From NCBI GenBank assembly GCA_964617715.1, contig CAZTZN010000001.1, forward strand, positions 36,556-100,555: 64,000 bases of DNA. Reading direction: 5' to 3'. This DNA comes from JALGVA01 sp964617715 (GTDB lineage Bacteria; Armatimonadota; Zipacnadia; Zipacnadales; UBA5352). The notes under the pieces are model-generated. The model was not told the origin of the DNA and searched no databases. It worked only from the letters and a program-made list of their open reading frames with translations. The translations under genes were made by a program, and so were the position numbers. Below, piece after piece: positions 1 through 8,229 of the stretch; within the stretch, counting starts at the first letter, position 1; each line of letters opens with the position of its first letter.

Positions 1-1312
1 TACGCAGGGCGTTGCGCGGCTCCCAGTCCCAGAACGCCCCGCTGATGATCGGGCTCAGGCTGCGGTAGCGGTCGGCGTAGGGCTCGAAGGCGGCGGTGCC
101 CTGTGCGATGATACGCGTCTCGGCCCCGGGCCCTGAGATGAGCTTGAGGTAGTCCCGCGGGATGTCCGCCCACAGCTCGCCACCGTCCTCGCGCAGACGC
201 TCCTGCAGGTACGCGCGCCAGCCGGTCGGGGCGACGGCCGCCAGGTGGCGGGTCACGCCCATCCCGCGAATCATCTCATACACGCGCGGCCACAGCGGCT
301 CGGGCACATCGCGAAACAGGCCCCAACAGAAGAAGCCCTGGTAGCGCGTGGGCCGCGGCCCTTCGGGCAGGGGCGGCAGCACCCGCAGCGGCACCCGCCG
401 CTCCTCCAGCGCCCGGCCATCGACCACCGCCTGCACGTAGGCGGCGGCGTCATCGGCCACCTCTCCGGCGTCCAGCCACAGCGTCAGTCCGCAATGCGAG
501 ATGGTGCTGCGCAGCCCTCTCAGCACTTCATCTGTGAGCGCGATCCGGTAGCGCGTGAGCCGCTCGTCGCCACGCGTGATCGGCGCGCCCTCGCCCAGCA
601 GGCCGAAGTCGCCCACGCCCGGGGGCAGGTCGAGCAGCAGCTCCGCCGTCTCGAACCGGCTCCGATCCCCCATGAGCATGACGCGCACGAAGTTGGGCGC
701 GCCCTGCACCAGCGGCCAGACGCCGCCCCGCCCGTACTCGGCCGGGTAGAGCCGCATGGTCAGCGGGTCGGTGACCGCGCGCAGTACCACGTCATCGAAC
801 GAGACCGTCCCGAGATCGAAGGCCCTGAGCAGCACGACCACCGCCCTGATGCCGGGGCGGATGTTTATGTCGAAGTCGAAGGGCGTCCACTGCGTCTCCG
901 CGTCCAGGGGCAGGTAGAGCGTGTCGGCGACCGGGGCGCCGGAGTCCCCCGGTGCGGGTGGCTGGGCGTAGAGCTGCACCTGGACACGCGCCTGCGTGCC
1001 CTCGCTGACCCGGTAGAAGCCGGTGAGCTTGAGCAGGCCCTCGGGCACCTCGACCGGGGCCGAGATCAGAACGCTGCGCACCGCCTCGTCACCGGCGTTG
1101 TCCACGCCGACCAGGCCGGCGGCGCGCTCACCCGAGTGCGCCTCCACCCAGCGAAACTCCGCCCGCGAGGGCTTGGATGACCACACCGCGAAGCCCCAGC
1201 CCTCGAGGCGGTCGCCCCCGGCCTCGAAGTCACCGTTGGGCAGCAGGTTGTCCTGAGCCATCGCGGCCGTCGCGGCTAACAACAGGGCGAACATCCATCC
1301 ACGGACTCTCAT
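1..1312 (-). CDS. Secreted CBM-like/beta-sandwich protein, C-terminus cut by window edge
   Basis: The reading frame opens at the ATG at 1312 and stays open to the first base of the window, so about 437 residues are present and the C-terminus is missing. Residues 1-20 look like a signal peptide (MRVRGWMFALLLAATAAMAQ). Mature sequence starts DNLLPNGDFEAG, the usual beginning of a CBM4/9-type carbohydrate-binding beta-sandwich, which seems to fill residues 20-165. The later part (TRYQGFFCWGLF, then an alternation typical of a barrel) may be the start of a glycoside hydrolase-like catalytic domain, but too little is present to say. A GGGAG Shine-Dalgarno lies 8 bases before the ATG. It follows the lyase gene on the same strand after about 240 bases, so it may be co-transcribed. 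Predicted extracellular; substrate unknown. Confidence 0.8.
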   Translation of the reverse strand, partial: MRVRGWMFALLLAATAAMAQDNLLPNGDFEAGGDRLEGWGFAVWSSKPSRAEFRWVEAHSGERAAGLVGVDNAGDEAVRSVLISAPVEVPEGLLKLTGFYRVSEGTQARVQVQLYAQPPAPGDSGAPVADTLYLPLDAETQWTPFDFDINIRPGIRAVVVLLRAFDLGTVSFDDVVLRAVTDPLTMRLYPAEYGRGGVWPLVQGAPNFVRVMLMGDRSRFETAELLLDLPPGVGDFGLLGEGAPITRGDERLTRYRIALTDEVLRGLRSTISHCGLTLWLDAGEVADDAAAYVQAVVDGRALEERRVPLRVLPPLPEGPRPTRYQGFFCWGLFRDVPEPLWPRVYEMIRGMGVTRHLAAVAPTGWRAYLQERLREDGGELWADIPRDYLKLISGPGAETRIIAQGTAAFEPYADRYRSLSPIISGAFWDWEPRNALR

Positions 1313-1552
1313 CTGCGTCTCCCTCTCCGTCAGTGCGCGGCGTCTCGCGCTAACCGCCCCAGCCACCGGCGTCCCCGTCGCCGGGCGGTCTCCGCCGCGA
1401 TCGGTCGGATCTCAACTGTCCGAGCTGGCTCGCGATGCGCCTGAATGCCGGCCCCCCGGTTGGGGGCAGTCTTCGCCGACGTCGCGCGCCCCCTGCACGC
1501 TGAGTTCAGATGGTCGCCCCGGTCGATGGCACGCCGTCGGCGGTTCACCCAT

Positions 1553-4500
1553 TCACAACTGCCCGCGCACGATACTCTCGCCCGCCGGCAGCGCCAGCCG
1601 CAGCAGCCCATCGGCGTACTCGACCGCCGCCTCTCCCCCATCGCCCAGGTGCAGCCCCGATGGCCTCGTGGGCAGGCGCACCTCGACCGTGCCCGCCCCG
1701 GCCAGCGAGCCCGTGACCTCGAAGGACCCCGGGCCGTCATCGCCTGCGGTCACGCTCACCGCGATGCTTCCGGGCGCGGCCATGCGCACCAGCACGCGGC
1801 CGTCAACCGACAGCTCGGTGCCCGACAGCAACGCAAACGCCCGCGGCTCATCGCTCACGGCGGCGCGCACCCACGCCGCCCGTCCGCGCACACTGCAGCC
1901 CGCGACCTCGCCGGCCTCGGCATTGCTCTCGACGAAGACGACTCGATCGGTCACGCCATCTCGCGTGAATTGTGCGCCGAGGCAGCCCTCGCCCTCCAGG
2001 CGCTCGGGCACCCGCGGCTTTGCGTCCGAACCCACACGCACCGGCTGGAGGACGACCAGGAAGCGCTGGCGGTCGGTCGGCTCCCGGGCGTGCAGCGAAA
2101 AGTACTGCGTGCGGTCGCGCTCGAGCGGCGCCGGCGTGGTCAGGATGTCGATCTGCACGTCGGCCGGGAACAGCGGCGTGGCATAGAGAGTGGCCCGATC
2201 ACCCCGCACGACCATCCGCCCCGGGACTGTGGCCGGAGGGTCCTCGACGTCGATCGGGCACATGGCGTGCAGCAGCCAGCGGTAGAGCAGCGGCTCGGCG
2301 GCGGTCGCCAGCTCGTCATAGACAATCACCATGTCCGGCTTGATGAACATGATGTCGCGGCGGAACTCCCTGAGCACCGGCCGGTCGCGCGTGTAGGCCG
2401 CGGCCGCCTCGCCGCCGGCGTAGTCACACGCGTCCGTCAGCAACACGCTCGTGAGCCGGCCGCGCGGGGTGACGCCCTCAGTCGGCTCGGCCAGCCACTG
2501 CGCGCCGTACTGCCGCCCGGTCTGATCGCCCCAGACGGCCGGTTGCGTGTGCTCGCCGGGCACGACGGTGTTGTGCGCGTTGGTGCCCTGGAACCAGGCG
2601 TAGAGGTCGTACTGCGTCTGCGTCAACTGGCTCTCGCCCGAGGGCGGGGTGGGCAGGTCCGGCAGGATCGCCTCGCCGAATGCGCTCATCCGGAAGGCGT
2701 TGTTGTCACCGTGGTCCTTGCCCATCTCCGGGCCCGAGCGGAAGAACACGCTCACCGCGTCCTGTGACCAGTCGCTACGCATCTTAACCCAGCCCAGGTC
2801 CCGGAAGGCCACCGACGGCCGGCCCGCCTGGGGGCGCTGCGGCGTGACCGTCGGGTCGTAGAACAGGAACTCGAAGACCGCCGGGTACCACGGGCCGACC
2901 GCGCCGGGCTTCCAGCCGAACGGCCAGTCCTGGTTCCTGTAGTCGGGCATGTGCTTTTTCACGGTGCCGTCGATGTACCAGATCATCCCGCGCATCTCAC
3001 GGTCGGCGTCCCAGGTGCGCAGGTAGAAGTACGAGGCATCGTTGTCGCTCTTGCGCAGCTCGAACTCGATGGCTCCATGCGGCAGCGGCGGCAGGGCGAA
3101 CGACAGCATCCCCGCCTGGTCGTCGGAGGCGTCGGTGAAGCGCAGGATCGGCTGGTCGCTCGCGATGACCTGCGCGATGGCGGCGCCGGGCGGCTGGATG
3201 GCGATGGCCTCGTCGGCTCCGACCTCGCCCGCGGGCAGGTCCGCCAGCGTCAGCACCGGCCGCGGCTCATCGCCCGAGAGGTCGAGCACGCGCAGCCCGC
3301 GGATGTCCACCGTGCAGTCGGTGCGCCAGTGGCCCATGAACACCATGCGGTCGATGCTCGCGAACTCGCGGTCGAGCATCGGCATGTCCTCGAGCAGCCG
3401 CCCGTCGAGGGTGGTGCGGAAGTGCTGGGTGGTCGCATCCCACTCCAGGCGCACGCGGTACCACGTATCCGGCTCGTAGGGTGGCGTGATGGTCCCGCCA
3501 CTGCCGGGCCAGCGGCGGCTGTGCATGGAGGCCGGCACCCCCAGCTCGTTGGCGAGCGCGACCCACTGGGTCTCGGCGTCACGGTAGCGCGAGGCCAGTT
3601 CCAGCAGCGCGTAGCGCACGTCGTAGGGCGGCAGCGACGCACCCTCGGCAAGCAGCTCGCGATCGCGCACGATGAAGTCGGCGACGCGGTCGAGGTTGGA
3701 GCCCTCGTAGAGGTCGCAGCCGTTGCGGCGCATGGCCGCCAGGAACAGCAGCCCGTTCTGCAGGCAATAGCTCAGCCATCCCCCCGAGCCGTCGATGTAC
3801 TCGCCATCGCGGCCGATGCTGGCGGGCAGGATCTTGTCGCGCCAGCAGACGATCTCGGTCTCCAGCCACTCCCGCGCCGCGGGCTCCTCGTAGAGCTGCA
3901 CCAGCGCGCCCACGGCCGGCGCGGCGTGCGAGACCCAGGTGTGGTTGTTGGCGATGCCGCCCCGATGCCCGGCCAGCTCCTGCTGCGCCAGCCCGCCACG
4001 GTAGCGCTGGAAGGTCTCGCCCAGGCGGCGTAGCGCAGCGCGAACCCGCGCGCGCTCGTCCTCGGTAAGTTGGTCGTAGAGCCAGTCGTAGCCGATGGCG
4101 AGGCCCATGTACGAGTGAGCCGACTGATTGTCGGCGAGGGCGCTCCTCACGCTCCACTGCTTCCAGGTCGAGTAGTGCAGCAGCCACTGCTTCGCGCGAT
4201 CGGCGAAGCGCCGGTCGCCGGTGAGCAGCCAGGCCATCGCCAGGGTGGGCACGATGTCGTTGATGGCGTGGCCGGCGTCGTAGAACTCGTAGTGGATGCG
4301 CAGGTACTCGGCGGTGTAGTTGCCCTGCTCGTCGCGGGGCTGATCGGGCCCCTCGTCGGGCTCGGGCGGGATGTCGGCGCTCACCACGGCCTCGGCACTG
4401 CGCACGATGAGGTCGGCGGCCTGCGACCACGGCTCGGTCGCCGCCAGCTCGCGCAGCCGCGGCAGATCATCGGCGCTGAAGAACAGGTAGGGGTGCTGTC

Positions 4501-4615
4501 GCGGAGTCTGTAGCAGCGTGTCCACCTCCCCGGCAAGGCCTGGCACGGCGGTGCACGCCACGGCGAGCGCAATGCAGCAGACCTGCCCCGACAATCGAGC
4601 CCTCACGGCCGTCAT
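1553..4615 (-). CDS. Secreted heparinase II/III-family polysaccharide lyase-like protein
   Basis: A 1020-residue protein with a signal peptide (residues 1-29, ending VPGLAG). HPYLFFSADDLPRLRE at 41-56 is the typical opening of heparinase II/III and alginate-lyase-like proteins. An alpha/alpha-toroid follows to about residue 370. The C-terminal half carries the family beta-sandwich start (DLGWVKMRSDWS, then GKDHGDNNAF, about 600-650) and the HNTV motif near 680. Proteins of this fold cleave uronic-acid polysaccharides by beta-elimination; the substrate cannot be read from sequence. Odd feature: about 200 residues (370-580), including a LamG-like strand-rich stretch (WYRVRLEWD, then GRLLEDMPM), separate the toroid from the sandwich, making it longer than usual. 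Start is ambiguous: GGGAG directly abuts the ATG at 4615, so the in-frame GTG at 4606, 9 bases downstream, may be the true start. Confidence 0.85.
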   Translation of the reverse strand: MTAVRARLSGQVCCIALAVACTAVPGLAGEVDTLLQTPRQHPYLFFSADDLPRLRELAATEPWSQAADLIVRSAEAVVSADIPPEPDEGPDQPRDEQGNYTAEYLRIHYEFYDAGHAINDIVPTLAMAWLLTGDRRFADRAKQWLLHYSTWKQWSVRSALADNQSAHSYMGLAIGYDWLYDQLTEDERARVRAALRRLGETFQRYRGGLAQQELAGHRGGIANNHTWVSHAAPAVGALVQLYEEPAAREWLETEIVCWRDKILPASIGRDGEYIDGSGGWLSYCLQNGLLFLAAMRRNGCDLYEGSNLDRVADFIVRDRELLAEGASLPPYDVRYALLELASRYRDAETQWVALANELGVPASMHSRRWPGSGGTITPPYEPDTWYRVRLEWDATTQHFRTTLDGRLLEDMPMLDREFASIDRMVFMGHWRTDCTVDIRGLRVLDLSGDEPRPVLTLADLPAGEVGADEAIAIQPPGAAIAQVIASDQPILRFTDASDDQAGMLSFALPPLPHGAIEFELRKSDNDASYFYLRTWDADREMRGMIWYIDGTVKKHMPDYRNQDWPFGWKPGAVGPWYPAVFEFLFYDPTVTPQRPQAGRPSVAFRDLGWVKMRSDWSQDAVSVFFRSGPEMGKDHGDNNAFRMSAFGEAILPDLPTPPSGESQLTQTQYDLYAWFQGTNAHNTVVPGEHTQPAVWGDQTGRQYGAQWLAEPTEGVTPRGRLTSVLLTDACDYAGGEAAAAYTRDRPVLREFRRDIMFIKPDMVIVYDELATAAEPLLYRWLLHAMCPIDVEDPPATVPGRMVVRGDRATLYATPLFPADVQIDILTTPAPLERDRTQYFSLHAREPTDRQRFLVVLQPVRVGSDAKPRVPERLEGEGCLGAQFTRDGVTDRVVFVESNAEAGEVAGCSVRGRAAWVRAAVSDEPRAFALLSGTELSVDGRVLVRMAAPGSIAVSVTAGDDGPGSFEVTGSLAGAGTVEVRLPTRPSGLHLGDGGEAAVEYADGLLRLALPAGESIVRGQL

Positions 4616-4807
4616 CTCCCATCAGTGGCGCCCCGGACAGGCGACCGGCGACGCAGATGCTTCGCACGCCCCTTCGCCGTCGCACGTCGCCATCCCTCGG
4701 CGGGCGGTGGGGAAGCCTGCGTGCAGGTTTCACTCGTGCGTGGAGGATGAGAGCGGCGTGGTGATGAAACATGCGTCGGCGTCAGCGCTCAAGCGATGGA
4801 GGACATC

Positions 4808-5746
4808 ATGACCTTCCCGACACTCGACGAGACCTTCCGGATCCAGCGCCTGACCCCGCCCACCGGGCGCGTGTCCATGGTGCTCGACACCGACACCGCC
4901 AACGAGATCGACGACCAGTTCGCGGTCGCCTACGCCCTGCTGGCGCCGGAGCGGCTGGAGGTGGAGGCGCTCTACGCGGCGCCGTTCTCGATCACGGACT
5001 CCGTCGGCCCCGAGGAGGGCATGGAGCGCAGCTACGAGGAGATCGTGCGCGTGCTGGACCGCATGGGCCGCTCGCCCGAGGGGTTCGTGCTGAAGGGATC
5101 GCGGGGCTACCTGCCCGCGGCCGACAGGCCGGTGATCAGCCCGGCGGCGGAGGACCTGGTGGAACGCGCGCTGGCCCCGCGCGAGGGTCCGCTTTACGTG
5201 TTGGCGATCGGCGCCATCACCAACGTGGCCTCGGCGCTGCTGCTGGCGCCGGAGATCATCGAGCGCGTCGTGGTCGTCTGGCTGGGCGGTCACCCGCACT
5301 CTTGGCACACCGCCATCGAGTTCAACCTGAGCCAGGACCTGCACGCCGCGCGTGTGGTCCTCGACAGCGGGGTCCCCTTCATGCACATCCCGTGCAAGAA
5401 CGTGTCCGAGCACCTCACGACCACCAGGGCCGAGCTGGAGGCGCACATCGCCGGCCGCAACGCCCTGTGCGACTACCTTCACAAGATCTTCAGCGATCAC
5501 TCCGATGACCACTTCGCGTGGGCCAAGGTGATCTGGGACATCTCCGCGGTCGCCTGGCTGCTGGACGCGAGCTGGGTGCCGAGCGTGCTCACCCACTCGC
5601 CGCTGCTGACCGAGATGAGCACGTGGTCGCTCGACCGCTCGCGGCACCTGATCCGCGAGGCCGTGCACTGCAACCGCAACGCCATCTTCGGCGACCTGTT
5701 CCGCAGGCTGGCGGCAGCCGACGCGGCCGGCGGGACTGAGGGATGA
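4808..5746 (+). CDS. Inosine-uridine-preferring nucleoside hydrolase family protein
   Basis: A 312-residue cytoplasmic protein of the IUNH (nucleoside N-ribohydrolase) family, whose members split the N-glycosidic bond of nucleosides using a bound Ca2+. The N-terminal metal site is plain: VLDTDTANEIDDQFA at 26-40, with Asp27, Asp29, Asp35 and Asp36. The NEIDDQFA variant belongs to a subgroup whose substrates are less certain than those of classical IUNH. The distal Asp ligand is probably in VIWDISAVAWLL. An ATG at 4796 is also in frame, but GGAGG at 4798-4802 sits 5 bases before the ATG at 4808, so I take 4808. The next gene overlaps by ATGA, so the two are translationally coupled. The gene diverges from the lyase across about 190 bases. 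Confidence 0.88.
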   Translation: MTFPTLDETFRIQRLTPPTGRVSMVLDTDTANEIDDQFAVAYALLAPERLEVEALYAAPFSITDSVGPEEGMERSYEEIVRVLDRMGRSPEGFVLKGSRGYLPAADRPVISPAAEDLVERALAPREGPLYVLAIGAITNVASALLLAPEIIERVVVVWLGGHPHSWHTAIEFNLSQDLHAARVVLDSGVPFMHIPCKNVSEHLTTTRAELEAHIAGRNALCDYLHKIFSDHSDDHFAWAKVIWDISAVAWLLDASWVPSVLTHSPLLTEMSTWSLDRSRHLIREAVHCNRNAIFGDLFRRLAAADAAGGTEG

Positions 5747-6885
5747 GTACGCTGCCGAGCGAGAGGTTCGCCTTCCGCCACCACCTGATTGACACCGACC
5801 TGCCCCCGGGGGCCTACGGGCAGACCGCAGCGGTGGACCTCGACGGCTGCGGCCGGCCCGAGTTCATCACCGGCCAGCGTTGCGGGACCATCTTCTGGTA
5901 CAAGTTCCACGAGCCCGACCGCTGGACGCGGCACGTCCTCGGCGAGGACTCGCCCTCGGATGTGGGCGCCTGCGTGGTGGACGTGGACGGCGATGGGCGG
6001 CCCGACCTGGTCACCGGCGGCGCATGGTACCGCAACCCGGGGGACGCCGACGCGCGCTTCGAGCGCTTCGTCTTCGACCCCGAGCTGTCCGGCGTGCACG
6101 ACGTGGTCGCCGGCGACCTCGACGGCGACGGCCGCCCGGAGATCGTCACCATGTCCGATCAGAACAGCCTGCGCTGGTACCGCATCCCCGACGACCCCCG
6201 TGGGCCATGGCCATGCACGGAGATCGGGCCGGCGGTGCACGCGGGGGCCGCGGTGGGCGATGTCGATGGCGATGGCGCGCCGGACGTGGTGCGCACCGAC
6301 GTGTGGTTCCGCAACGTGCGCGGCGACGGCAGCGAGTGGGTCGCGGTCGAGATCGGCCCCAGCACCCCGCCGCCGGAGGACTTCCGGCCGCCGTTCGCGT
6401 TCAACGCCACCAAGAGCGTGGTCTGTGACATCAACGGCGATGGCCGCAACGACATCGTGTTTGTGGACGCGGAGATCCCCGGCGGAAGAGTCTGGTGGAT
6501 GGAGAACCTCGATGGCGATGGGCGGCGCTGGCGGCGGCACGAGGTGCCCAACGGCGATCCGGTGCGCCGGGGGGCGTACCACTGCCTGCACGTCGGCGAC
6601 CTCGACGGTGACGGCGATCTCGACATCTTCACCTGCGAGATGGAGGCGGTGGGCGGCGAGGCGGCGCCGCGCTGGTACATCTGGGAGAACCTCGACGGCG
6701 TCGGGGGCGCGTGGCAGGAGCATGTGATCCTCGACGCCAACCTGGGCGGCCACGAGGTAGTGGTCGCCGACTTCACCGGCAACGGCCTGCCCGACCTGAT
6801 CGGCAAGCCGTGGCGTCCGCGGGAGGAGAACGCCCTGGGCGGGCGCATGTTCGTGGTGTTCCTCGAGAACGTATCGGGGCAATGA
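5743..6885 (+). CDS. FG-GAP/VCBS-repeat beta-propeller protein without signal peptide
   Basis: A 380-residue protein built of FG-GAP/VCBS blades, each with a calcium-loop motif: DLDGCGRPE, DVDGDGRPD, DLDGDGRPE, DVDGDGAPD, DINGDGRND and DLDGDGDLD. This gives about six or seven blades and so a complete propeller. Such proteins are normally exported, and the repeats bind Ca2+ outside the cell, but no hydrophobic leader is visible: the protein starts MSTLPSERFAF and runs directly into the first blade. Its start codon overlaps the stop of the nucleoside hydrolase gene (ATGA, 5743-5746), which fixes the start and implies joint translation. Function unknown; sugar or protein binding are the usual guesses. 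It converges on the next gene with a 24-base gap. Confidence 0.85.
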   Translation: MSTLPSERFAFRHHLIDTDLPPGAYGQTAAVDLDGCGRPEFITGQRCGTIFWYKFHEPDRWTRHVLGEDSPSDVGACVVDVDGDGRPDLVTGGAWYRNPGDADARFERFVFDPELSGVHDVVAGDLDGDGRPEIVTMSDQNSLRWYRIPDDPRGPWPCTEIGPAVHAGAAVGDVDGDGAPDVVRTDVWFRNVRGDGSEWVAVEIGPSTPPPEDFRPPFAFNATKSVVCDINGDGRNDIVFVDAEIPGGRVWWMENLDGDGRRWRRHEVPNGDPVRRGAYHCLHVGDLDGDGDLDIFTCEMEAVGGEAAPRWYIWENLDGVGGAWQEHVILDANLGGHEVVVADFTGNGLPDLIGKPWRPREENALGGRMFVVFLENVSGQ

Positions 6886-6909
6886 GAACGACTGCGTGCC
6901 CGCCGCGGC

Positions 6910-8058
6910 CTACTCCACCGCCGTCAGCCCGCGCAGCCACAGCGAGTTGACCACCTCGGTGTCCTCGACCGCAGCGGTGCCGTCACCCACCATCACCGTG
7001 CTCACCAGGTCCATGTCCAGCACGCCGTTGGGGTCGGACTCATTGTCGCCGAGATTGAGGCTCGAGACCGGGATGGTCAGCGTCTCCCAATCGCCCGTCG
7101 CCTCCAGGGGCACGGTGGCGTAGTAGCTGGCCTTGTTCTGCTCGCCCGCGCCCCATCGCTCCTCCACGCTGATGATCAGCGTCGCCGGGCTGTTGGTGAT
7201 CGCCTGCAGGCGGATGGCGCCCATGCCCGCGAGCGCGCCCGGTCGCACGAGGTGCATGATGGCGAACAGCGTGCGCGGCGGGACCGTGTAGTCAACGCGC
7301 AGCGCGAACGTCCCGTCGGGCTGCTCCTCGGAGACGGCGGTCACGTCCTGGCCACCGATGCACGCGAAGCCGCGCAGCGGAGGCGCGTAGTGGCCGATGG
7401 TCACCCCCGGACCCTCCTGGGCGGGAATCTCGGGCGCCCGCGCGAGCAGGCGGAAGTCGTCCAGCCACAGCGTCTGCTCGTCCGGCGGGGTGACATGGAA
7501 CAGCGGCGTGCTCTCCGCCACCGTGCGCAGGAAGCCGTCGGCATCGAGGAGGGTGACCGCGTTGACCAGCCCCGGGTCCAGCACACCGTTGGGATCAACC
7601 GGACCGTTCATGTCCGGAATGAACTCGTCCAGGGGCAGCTTGTATTCATGCCACGCTCCGGCGGCACACCAGAGCATGCAGTTGTAGCGCGGCCCCTCCG
7701 GCCCTTCGCTGAGGTTCACCACTATCGGAGTTGACAGCGCGGTCGCGATGGCGAACGACACCCCGCGCAGGTCGTCGAACGGGTCGGGCAGCGGCACCAC
7801 CAGGGCGCCCGGAAAGCCCCGGCCCGTTCCGCCCGGAGTCACAGCCGCCTGTGGATAGTCCACCCGCAGCGACCGCCGGCCGTCGAACACGACGTCGGGG
7901 TCATCGGTGGTGCCGAGTGTCGCCTCCGAGTCCGGGCACACGATGCCCTCAGTATCCTGCTCGAAGTCCAGCAGCAGCAGTGTATCGTCCTGTTGCGTCC
8001 ACGCGAAGCTGCACAGCCAGGTGGTCATCACTGCAGCGATCACGAGATGCCGCATCAT
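6910..8058 (-). CDS. Secreted hypothetical beta-sandwich protein
   Basis: I do not recognise a named family. The product (382 residues) starts MMRHLVIAAVMTTWLCSFAWTQ, a clear signal peptide, followed by LLLLDFEQDTEGI, a pattern common to galactose-binding-like/CBM beta-sandwiches that describe a binding face rather than an active site. The sequence is strand-rich throughout, and the motif DPNGVLDPGLVNAV near the middle recurs as DPNGVLDMDLVSTV near the end, so the protein is probably two copies of one sandwich domain. The frame extends upstream to 8187, but GGGAG three bases before the ATG at 8058 and the leader position choose this start. It lies 171 bases downstream of the BNR-repeat gene on the same strand. 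Confidence 0.7.
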   Translation of the reverse strand: MMRHLVIAAVMTTWLCSFAWTQQDDTLLLLDFEQDTEGIVCPDSEATLGTTDDPDVVFDGRRSLRVDYPQAAVTPGGTGRGFPGALVVPLPDPFDDLRGVSFAIATALSTPIVVNLSEGPEGPRYNCMLWCAAGAWHEYKLPLDEFIPDMNGPVDPNGVLDPGLVNAVTLLDADGFLRTVAESTPLFHVTPPDEQTLWLDDFRLLARAPEIPAQEGPGVTIGHYAPPLRGFACIGGQDVTAVSEEQPDGTFALRVDYTVPPRTLFAIMHLVRPGALAGMGAIRLQAITNSPATLIISVEERWGAGEQNKASYYATVPLEATGDWETLTIPVSSLNLGDNESDPNGVLDMDLVSTVMVGDGTAAVEDTEVVNSLWLRGLTAVE

Positions 8059-8229
8059 CGGCTCCCTTCGCGCACAGGCACCCCCGGCACGGCGGACTGC
8101 CCGCGCTCGCCCTCTCCGGTGCATTGCAGGCGCCCCGCGTGCCACCTTGTGCCGGTATCTACGCAGGCCCCGGCTCGCGGGTTGCACTTCCCCGCCTCGG
8201 CCGCGTCGCCCGTCGTGACCGGGCGGCCA

